Shown here in pieces: positions 5,750 through 10,892 of a stretch of DNA of 10,892 nucleotides. This DNA comes from Pseudomonadota bacterium. Lineage in GTDB: Bacteria > Pseudomonadota > Gammaproteobacteria > Burkholderiales > SG8-39. Position 1 is the first letter of the stretch, and every line of letters starts with the position of its first letter. The DNA lies in contig JAJZUN010000052.1 of assembly GCA_021848555.1 (NCBI GenBank), positions 1 through 10,892 on the forward strand. Reading direction: 5' to 3'. The translations under genes and the position numbers were made by a program. The notes beneath the pieces were generated by a model. That model saw only the letters and a program-made list of their open reading frames with translations, ran no database searches and was not told the origin of the DNA.

Positions 5750-7830
5750 GAAGTCGGTTGCTCCCCGGAGGCATCGGCCAGACGCGCAAACGCCTCGCAC
5801 AGTTCTTCCACGGTGTCGGCTTTGAAAATCAATTCCAGAACGCCGGCACCTCCCGCCTGCTCGCGCAATTCCTCGCTGACGAAGCCCGAGGCCACTGCCA
5901 CCGGAAGGTCGGCCCGGACGGCGCGCACTTCGCGCGCCACGTCCAGCCCCGACATGCCCGGCATGTTGTAGTCCGTCACCACCAGGTCGAACCGGCGCGG
6001 GTCGGCGCGCAGCGCGTCCAGCGCCTCGCGCTGGTTGACGTAACCGCTGACCCGGAAGCCGCGCCGGTCGAGCAGGCGCTGAACCAGAAACACCAGCGAT
6101 TCATCGTCGTCGATGTAGAGGATGCGCTGTCCTCTGCCCATCCGAAAATTTTCGGCGACGGCACTGTCCTCGCGCCTGGGCGCGCCGGACTGCGCCGCAG
6201 CGGCCGGAAGGTAGAGCGTGAAGCTCGCCCCCTTGCCCGGTTGGCTGTCGACCCGTATCGCACCCTCGTGCCCCTTTACCACGCCATGGACTATCGATAG
6301 CCCTAGGCCCGTGCCCTCGCCCGTCGGCTTGGTGGTGAAGAACGGCTCGAAAATCCTCCCCAGCGTGGCCGCGTCCATGCCCGGCCCGTCGTCGCTCACC
6401 GCGAGCCGCGCCGCGCGTCCCGGGTGCCTGGCGAGCATTGCGCGCAGCTCGGGATGCGCTGCCGCCAGTTCCGCATCGAGCGTCACCGTGTCCAGCCGAA
6501 TATCTACGCGCCCGGGTTCGCCGCGCATAGCCTGCACCGCATTGTTGCAAAGATTGATCAGAACCTGCTGGATCTGGGAAGCATCGGCCAGCACGGTCGG
6601 CACATCCGCCTCACAGCGCACCTCCAGTGCCACACGAGCCGGCAGCGCCGCGCGCAGCAGGCGCGCGGACTCTTCGACCACCGGCGCAAGCGCCATCGGC
6701 CTGCGCTCGGTCGGCTGGCGGCGGCTGAAGGCGAGGATCTGCTGCACCAGGTCGCGCGCGCGGGCCCCGGCCTTGCCTATCTCCTCCAGGCTTTCCAGCG
6801 CGAGCGGGTTGGCGCTCATGTCCTGGCGCGCCAGCTCGGCATTGCCCAGGATGGTCGCGAGCGCGTTGTTCAAGTCGTGCGCGATGCCCCCGGCAAGCGT
6901 GCCGATCGCCTCCATCTTCTGCGATTCGCGCAGTTGCGCCTCCAGCGAATCGCGCGCGGCTTCGGCCTGCTTGCGCTCGGTAATATCCTCCTTCACCGCG
7001 ATATAGTGCTCGATCTCGCCGTCTTCACCCCGCAAGCCCGAAACCGCGGCGAACTCCCAGAACAGCTCGCCGTTCTTGCGCCGGTTGCACAGCTCGCCGC
7101 GCCATTCGCCGCCGTCGGATATCGCCTGCCACATCTGCCTGTAGGTTTCCGCCGGCGTCAATCCCGACTTGAGCATGCGCGGGTTGCTGCCTACCGCTTC
7201 GGCCCTGGGATAGCCCGTCAGCTGCTCGAAGCGGGGATTCACGTACTCGATATTTCCCGCCCTGTCGGTAATCACAATCGACGCCGGACTCTGCTCCATC
7301 GCACGCGACAGCGTGCGCACTTCGGCCTCGGCGCGCTTGCGCTCGGTGATGTCGCGCAGAAAAACCACCAGACGCCCGTCTTCGACCGGCCGGTACTGGA
7401 CGCTGGCTTCGACCTCGAAAAGGCTCCCGTCCTTGCGCCGGTGCCGGGACTCGAAACGAAGCTCGCCTTGCGCCGCAATCTGTTGCATGCGAGCGAGCGT
7501 GCCACCGGCCGCCTCGGCGACTTCCACGTCCGCAATACGGATGGCCAGCAGCTCTTGCGCGCCATAGCCGCTCATCCGGCAATAGGTTTCATTGACTTCC
7601 AGTATGCGACCCTGCAGGTCCGCGATCCAGAAGCCGTCCATGGCCGTGCGCAGGATGGCGCGACGCCATGCCTCGCTGTCGCGCAGCGCCGCTTCCGACT
7701 TCTTGCGCTCGGCGATGTCCTCGGCAAGTTCCCTGGTACGCGATCGTACCTGTGACCTGAGCACCCAGATCCAGACCAGGCCGAGGATGGCGAGCAGGGT
7801 GATGCCAGCCAGGATGTCGCTATTGAGCAA
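5737..7830 (-). CDS. Hybrid sensor histidine kinase: membrane segment, two PAS domains, kinase core, receiver
   Basis: A 697-aa inner-membrane hybrid kinase. Seen: one membrane segment at the very N-terminus (about 5-24), a basic/charged linker (WVLRSQVRSRTREL), PAS 1 (about 52-165, ending FLRDITERKRAEAE), PAS 2 (about 172-290, ending VKEDITERKQAEA), HisKA with IGTLAGGIAHDLNNAL (His318), HATPase_c with N-box INLCNNAVQAM, G1 SDDGPGMD and FEPFFTTKPTGEGTGLGL (494-511), and a receiver (about 568-685) with acidic IDDDE, phosphoacceptor Asp620 in VVTDYNMPGMSG and Lys670. The Pro that normally follows this Lys is Ala (FKADT). The start is odd: no ATG or GTG lies between the in-frame stop at 7897-7899 and the membrane segment, so TTG at 7830 is the only sensible start, and it overlaps the preceding kinase remnant by 11 bp. 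Relatives with this linker usually carry a periplasmic sensor before the membrane helix, so an N-terminal loss is likely. It is followed by, and overlaps by 13 bp, the second hybrid kinase. Confidence 0.88.
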   Translation of the reverse strand: MLNSDILAGITLLAILGLVWIWVLRSQVRSRTRELAEDIAERKKSEAALRDSEAWRRAILRTAMDGFWIADLQGRILEVNETYCRMSGYGAQELLAIRIADVEVAEAAGGTLARMQQIAAQGELRFESRHRRKDGSLFEVEASVQYRPVEDGRLVVFLRDITERKRAEAEVRTLSRAMEQSPASIVITDRAGNIEYVNPRFEQLTGYPRAEAVGSNPRMLKSGLTPAETYRQMWQAISDGGEWRGELCNRRKNGELFWEFAAVSGLRGEDGEIEHYIAVKEDITERKQAEAARDSLEAQLRESQKMEAIGTLAGGIAHDLNNALATILGNAELARQDMSANPLALESLEEIGKAGARARDLVQQILAFSRRQPTERRPMALAPVVEESARLLRAALPARVALEVRCEADVPTVLADASQIQQVLINLCNNAVQAMRGEPGRVDIRLDTVTLDAELAAAHPELRAMLARHPGRAARLAVSDDGPGMDAATLGRIFEPFFTTKPTGEGTGLGLSIVHGVVKGHEGAIRVDSQPGKGASFTLYLPAAAAQSGAPRREDSAVAENFRMGRGQRILYIDDDESLVFLVQRLLDRRGFRVSGYVNQREALDALRADPRRFDLVVTDYNMPGMSGLDVAREVRAVRADLPVAVASGFVSEELREQAGGAGVLELIFKADTVEELCEAFARLADASGEQPTSCLP

Positions 7831-8278
7831 AGTCTTGTCGTCCTGCCGGGAAAGTAAAGCGAAAGGTCGTGCTCGAACTGATTTGGCCTGCGGCGGCTAT
7901 GCTGCTGCCATGCCGCTGCACGATGCGCTGCGCGATTGCCAGGCCGATGCCGGTGCCTTCGAATTCGCGATCCGCAAACACGGGCGGCGCGGCAAGCCGC
8001 GCCCAAGTTTCCTTGAATTTGACAACAAAATCCACCATTTGCGCAGCGCAATCGTCCAGGGTATGGCGCCAGTCTGCACCAATAGCTTTGCGCTGTGCAA
8101 GCAAGCAATCCCTGGTCTGCGGCGATTTTCGGCGGGGAAATGGCCGCCCGGGCTTAAGTTTTTCGATGGCCGGCCGATAATCATGGACGAGAGTAGCCGG
8201 ATTGGGTGGGCGGGCGGGAGCGTCGTTTGGCGGCGAATCAAGCGCGATAAGACGTGGATCGATTGCATCATGAACCTC
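7820..8278 (-). pseudogene. C-terminal remnant of a third histidine kinase preceded by an unidentified open frame without a start codon
   Basis: The last 50 or so residues (about 7820-7975) are a clear HATPase_c tail: ADREFEGTGIGLAIAQRI, VQRHGSSI, then TTFRFTFPAGRQDFAQ and a TAG. The usual HisKA, N-box and G1 box are missing. The same frame stays open upstream to a TAA at 8279-8281. It reads DPRLIALDSPPNDAPARPP, then a section with TLVHDYRPAIEKLKPGRPF, QMVDFVVKFKETWARL and a short Ala/Pro stretch that runs into the kinase tail. I do not recognise this part. It has no ATG or GTG start at its head; the ATGATG at 8266-8271 is in another frame, and the only in-frame candidate starts I see are late (TTG 8104 and an ATG just after). 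A GC-rich hairpin lies at the join. I infer a deletion or recombination product rather than a working kinase, though expression from a frameshifted start cannot be excluded. Confidence 0.6.
7986..8003. other. GC-rich hairpin at the boundary of the kinase remnant
   Basis: GGCGCGG (7986-7992), loop CAAG, CCGCGCC (7997-8003). It lies where the recognisable kinase tail stops and the unidentified open frame begins. On the plus strand it is followed by AAGTTTCCTT, a weak T-rich stretch. It could be a relic of an old terminator or a recombination boundary; in GC-rich DNA it may also be chance. Confidence 0.3.
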
Positions 8279-8280
8279 TT

Positions 8281-9510
8281 ATGCTGAAACGAATAAACGC
8301 CGCGCGTCTTCAGTCCGGCATGCATCTGCATGAACTGTGCGGCTCGTGGATGTCCCACCCGTTTTGGCGCGCCTCTTTCATCCTGAAGGACCCGAAGGAC
8401 ATCCGGCGCATCCTCGACAGCGGCATCGAAGAGGTGTGGATCGACACCGGCAAGGGTCTCGATGTCGATCCCGGCCAGTCCAAGGAAGAAGTCGAAGCGC
8501 AGATCGATCACGAATTGAGCGCAGCGGCCAGCCCCGCCGCCGATATGCCTGAACGCGTGTCGCTGCCCGAAGAAGTCCAGCGCGCTGCCAAGATCTGCGC
8601 CAGGTCCAAAGAGGCCGTGATTTCGATGTTCCAGGAGGCGCGCATGGGCAAGGCGATCGAAGCCGCGAGCGCGCTGGGACTGGTGGAAGAAATCAACGCC
8701 TCGATTCTGCGCAACCAGCGCGCGCTGATCAGCATCGCCAGGCTGAAGCGGGCCGACGACTACACCTACATGCATTCCGTGGCGGTTTGCGGGCTGATGC
8801 TGGCGCTGGCGCAACAATTGAAACTGGACCCGCAGCAGACGCGCGAAGCGGGTCTTGCGGGTTTGCTGCACGACATCGGCAAGATGGCGATCCCGCTGGA
8901 AGTGCTGAACAAGCCGGGCAGGCTCACCGACGCCGAATTCGCGCTGATAAAAACCCACCCGGAGGAAGGGCACAAGATGCTGCTCGAGGGCAGCGCCATT
9001 GCCGACAGCGTGCTCGATGTCTGCCTGCACCACCACGAAAAAGCCGATGCCGGCGGCTATCCGCAGCGGCTCGGCGGCGAGGGCATCAGCCTGTTTGCGA
9101 AAATGTGCGCGGTATGCGATGTCTACGACGCAGTCACTTCGGATCGCCCGTACAAGAAGGGCTGGGATCCGGCCGAAGCGGTGCGCAAGATGGCTGAATG
9201 GAGCCACAGCCATTTCCAGAACAGCGTGTTTCAGGCCTTCGTCAAGGCGGTCGGCATCTACCCCGTCGGCACCCTGGTGCGGCTGCAGTCGGGCCGCCTG
9301 GGCGTGGTCATCGACCAGTCGGGGCAGTCGCTGCTGACGCCGAAGGTGAAGGTGTTCTTTTCGACCAAATCCCAGGCGAGGCTGGCGCCCGAAATCATCG
9401 ACCTCGCCGGCGCCGGCTGCAACGAAAAAATCGCTGCGCACGAGGATCCGGAAAAATGGCGTTTCCCGGATGTGGAAGAACTGTGGCGCAGCGCCGGGCC
9501 GAGGCCCTGA
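8281..9510 (+). CDS. HD-GYP domain phosphodiesterase (probable cyclic-di-GMP hydrolase) with DUF3391-type N-terminus
   Basis: A soluble 409-aa protein. Seen: N-terminal DUF3391-type domain (about 1-75, MLKRINAARLQSGMHLHEL, WMSHPFWR and GIEEVWIDTGKGLDV), a helical linker, then an HD-GYP domain (about 155-325). Metal and catalytic positions are in place: His165 (MHSVAV), HD pair 197-198 and Lys201 in LLHDIGKMAIP, His226, the HHHE run 250-253, DAGGYP (256-261; family DGxGYP, so one Gly is Ala), Asp280 in VCDVYDAVTSDRPYK. HD-GYP enzymes hydrolyse cyclic-di-GMP to pGpG or GMP; this copy looks competent. I chose ATG 8281 because relatives begin M-[LI]-K-R-I; an in-frame GTG at 8254 would add nine residues. 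Neither start has a good ribosome site. The next HD-GYP gene begins 2 bases after the stop, so they form an operon. Confidence 0.9.
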   Translation: MLKRINAARLQSGMHLHELCGSWMSHPFWRASFILKDPKDIRRILDSGIEEVWIDTGKGLDVDPGQSKEEVEAQIDHELSAAASPAADMPERVSLPEEVQRAAKICARSKEAVISMFQEARMGKAIEAASALGLVEEINASILRNQRALISIARLKRADDYTYMHSVAVCGLMLALAQQLKLDPQQTREAGLAGLLHDIGKMAIPLEVLNKPGRLTDAEFALIKTHPEEGHKMLLEGSAIADSVLDVCLHHHEKADAGGYPQRLGGEGISLFAKMCAVCDVYDAVTSDRPYKKGWDPAEAVRKMAEWSHSHFQNSVFQAFVKAVGIYPVGTLVRLQSGRLGVVIDQSGQSLLTPKVKVFFSTKSQARLAPEIIDLAGAGCNEKIAAHEDPEKWRFPDVEELWRSAGPRP

Positions 9511-9512
9511 CG

Positions 9513-10847
9513 ATGGACGCGACCGGCAGCGCATCGCATTATGCCTCACCCGACCAATTGCGGATCGGACTATATGTCTACGTCGATTTGCCGTGGTTTC
9601 TGCATCCGTTCACGCTCAGCCGCTTCAGGATTTCCTCCGAAGAACAGATAGCGCAAATGCGCGCCCTCAAGCTCGAGCGAATTCGCTACGACCCGGATCG
9701 CAGCGAGGACCTCCCCGCCGAGCTCGCATCCGCAGCGCCGGCCGAGGCCACCGCGGCCGCCGGACCCGCCGAGCCCGCCACGCCGCCTGGCGGGCAGACC
9801 GAGCAAAGCGTCTTTCCCGGCGATCCGGCCATCGCCGGGAAAGAGGTGCGCGCGCAGCATCTGCGCGCGCGTCACCGGGCTGTGGCGCAGACCGAAAAAG
9901 CCTTCGTCAAGGCGACCGGCATCATGCACCGGCTCACGCGCAATGTGCTGCAGCACCCGAAAGAGACGCTGCAGGAGATCGACGGCCTCGTCGATCAAAT
10001 GGCGACGGTGTTTCTTGATCGCTCCGAGGTGTGCCTGCACGTCATGGGCGAGAAATGCGGCGGCGAGGAGGCTTACTTCCATGGCCTCAACGTCTCCATC
10101 CTCAGCATGATGCTGGCCAGGAGCCTCGATCTCGACGCCGATCAGGCCCGTATCCTGGGCACCGGAGCCTTGTTGCACGATATCGGGCAGATCAATATTC
10201 CAGACCGCGTGCTGCGAAAAGATCCCGACGCCTACACCAGACCGGAGCGCGAACTGTATGCCAGCCACGTCGAATACGGCGTGAGCATCGGCAAGCAGCT
10301 CCAACTTGCGCCCGAAGCGCTGGCTATCATCGCCCAGCATCACGAAATGGCAGACCGGTCCGGTTATCCGCGCGGCGTCGGGCTGGAGGCGATCACGCCG
10401 CTCGCCCGTGTGGTCGCGCTGGCCAATGCCTACGACAAGCTCTGCAATCCGGTCATGCCCAACCAGGCGATGACGCCGCACGAGGCGCTGTCGTTCATTT
10501 TCGCCAGGTGCAAGGACAAATTCGACGTCCGTATCCTCCAGCTCTTGATCCGCGCTTTGGGTGTCTATCCTCCCGGCTCCATCGTCAAACTGTCCGACGA
10601 CAGCGTCGCCATGGTGATCTCGGTCAATCCGCAAAAGGCGCTGCGGCCGTGGGTGCTGGTCTACGACGCCGGCGTGCCCAAGCACGAGGCCCCCATGCTC
10701 GACCTGGACCGGGAATCCGGCGTGAGCATCGCCAGGACCCTGCGGCCGGCGCTGCTGCCTCCGGCGGTCTATGCCTACCTGAGCCCGCGCAAGCGGATCA
10801 CCTATTTCTTCGACAGCGATTCTCCGAAAAACGGAGAGCGCGCATGA
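9513..10847 (+). CDS. Second HD-GYP domain protein with DUF3391-type N-terminus and altered conserved residues
   Basis: A 444-aa protein. Seen: DUF3391-type N-terminus (about 10-65, SPDQLRIGLYVYVDLPWF, LHPFTLSRFRI), an Ala/Pro/Glu-rich linker (68-100), then an HD-GYP domain (about 180-350) with His190, LLHDIGQINIP (HD 222-223), His252, HHE (276-278) and DRSGYPRG (281-288). Two positions differ from the canonical enzyme: the Lys of HDIGK is Gln226, and the Asp of the family's AD-x-YDAL motif is Asn305 (ALANAYDKLCNP). I recall a proteobacterial HD-GYP subgroup that carries ANxYD-LCNP together with a C-terminal VYPPGSIVKLSD domain as here, so this is probably a subfamily state rather than recent damage, but activity may be reduced or changed. 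ATG 9513 is fixed by GAGG at 9501-9504; the frame extends further upstream only as a shadow of the preceding gene. The TGA overlaps the next ATG (ATGA). Confidence 0.88.
   Translation: MDATGSASHYASPDQLRIGLYVYVDLPWFLHPFTLSRFRISSEEQIAQMRALKLERIRYDPDRSEDLPAELASAAPAEATAAAGPAEPATPPGGQTEQSVFPGDPAIAGKEVRAQHLRARHRAVAQTEKAFVKATGIMHRLTRNVLQHPKETLQEIDGLVDQMATVFLDRSEVCLHVMGEKCGGEEAYFHGLNVSILSMMLARSLDLDADQARILGTGALLHDIGQINIPDRVLRKDPDAYTRPERELYASHVEYGVSIGKQLQLAPEALAIIAQHHEMADRSGYPRGVGLEAITPLARVVALANAYDKLCNPVMPNQAMTPHEALSFIFARCKDKFDVRILQLLIRALGVYPPGSIVKLSDDSVAMVISVNPQKALRPWVLVYDAGVPKHEAPMLDLDRESGVSIARTLRPALLPPAVYAYLSPRKRITYFFDSDSPKNGERA
9811..9844. repeat. 14-bp perfect inverted repeat inside the second HD-GYP gene
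   Basis: TCTTTCCCGGCGAT (9811-9824) and ATCGCCGGGAAAGA (9831-9844) are exact reverse complements around CCGGCC. It encodes part of the linker and domain join (SVFPGDPAIAGKEV, residues 99-112). This is the strongest stem-loop I found in the window. It could be a REP-like insertion, an mRNA processing or attenuation structure, or a protein-level constraint. Confidence 0.7.
9848..9870. repeat. 10-bp perfect hairpin directly after the 14-bp one
   Basis: GCGCGCGCAG (9848-9857), loop CAT, CTGCGCGCGC (9861-9870). It starts only three bases after the preceding stem, so the two would form adjacent stem-loops in the mRNA. Confidence 0.6.
10821..10837 (+). promoter_or_regulatory. Small hairpin covering the ribosome binding site of the last gene
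   Basis: TCTCCG (10821-10826), loop AAAAA, CGGAGA (10832-10837). The right arm contains most of the GGAGAG Shine-Dalgarno (10833-10838) for the ATG at 10844. Ribosomes finishing the HD-GYP gene would open it, which fits translational coupling. Confidence 0.5.
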
Positions 10848-10892
10848 GCGCCGGCCTAGAATCCGTCCTGCTGCACAACTCCGGCGGAATTC
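10844..10892 (+). CDS. Start of an unidentified gene in the HD-GYP operon (runs off right edge)
   Basis: Sixteen codons are visible (MSAGLESVLLHNSGGI). The ATG overlaps the TGA of the HD-GYP gene (ATGA) and has GGAGAG five bases upstream, so it is a real start in the same operon. Too little is visible to name it. The context and the LLHNSGGI-like opening would suit a sensor or PAS/GGDEF-type signalling protein, but that is a guess. The window ends exactly on GAATTC. Confidence 0.7.
   Translation, partial: MSAGLESVLLHNSGGI

Noticed and set aside
6424..7755. Plus-strand open frame of 443 codons
   Set aside because: Antisense shadow of the PAS and kinase domains of the first hybrid kinase; same His/Arg/Leu-rich composition and no motif.
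7897..9549. Minus-strand open frame of 550 codons
   Set aside because: Antisense to the first HD-GYP gene, whose family motifs are unambiguous. Its left part also covers the remnant region but out of frame with the kinase tail.
9570..10685. Minus-strand open frame of 371 codons
   Set aside because: Antisense shadow of the second HD-GYP gene.
1..10892. CRISPR array, tRNA, rRNA, transposase or integrase
   Set aside because: I saw no evenly spaced direct repeats, no tRNA- or rRNA-like sequence and no transposase or recombinase motif on either strand.

Overview
The window is high-GC DNA with short intergenic gaps and several overlapping start/stop codons. It looks like a proteobacterial chromosome, most likely betaproteobacterial (Burkholderiales or Rhodocyclales type). 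That guess rests on the paired HD-GYP proteins with a DUF3391-type N-terminus and the multi-PAS hybrid histidine kinases; no rRNA or tRNA is present to confirm it. All assignments come from reading motifs by eye.

Left part (1-2110): two minus-strand genes encode the FAD-binding (medium) subunit and the [2Fe-2S] (small) subunit of a xanthine dehydrogenase/CO dehydrogenase-family molybdenum hydroxylase. The small subunit runs off the left edge. Divergent from them is a carboxymuconolactone decarboxylase-family gene on the plus strand. The 249-bp divergent region holds a 12-bp perfect inverted repeat (operator-like) and a separate 10-bp hairpin. This looks like a small catabolic locus, but no substrate can be named.

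Middle part (2119-8280, minus strand): two hybrid sensor histidine kinases lie in tandem and overlap by 13 bp. The promoter-proximal one (5737-7830) has one membrane segment, two PAS domains, a kinase core and a receiver, but no periplasmic sensor; its best start is TTG. The distal one (2119-5749) has a signal peptide, a periplasmic substrate-binding-type sensor, PAS, GAF, PAS, kinase core and receiver. It is broken by an apparent 2-base loss inside the ATPase domain near 2789-2791. Upstream (7820-8278) is an open frame without a normal start that ends in the unmistakable tail of a third histidine kinase, so this flank has been rearranged.

Right part (8281-10892, plus strand): two HD-GYP proteins, probably acting in cyclic-di-GMP turnover, are separated by only 2 bases. 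A third gene overlaps the second by ATGA and runs off the right edge. The first HD-GYP keeps the canonical catalytic residues; the second has changes at two conserved positions. Kinases and HD-GYP genes may form one signalling neighbourhood, with receiver-only kinases needing a separate output, but that is inference. The most useful observations are the two similar 2-base frameshifts in GC-rich contexts (artefact or decay), the start-less kinase remnant, the divergent operator-like palindrome, two strong adjacent hairpins inside the second HD-GYP gene, and a hairpin that would hide the ribosome binding site of the last gene. I did not find a clearly new defence or mobile system.
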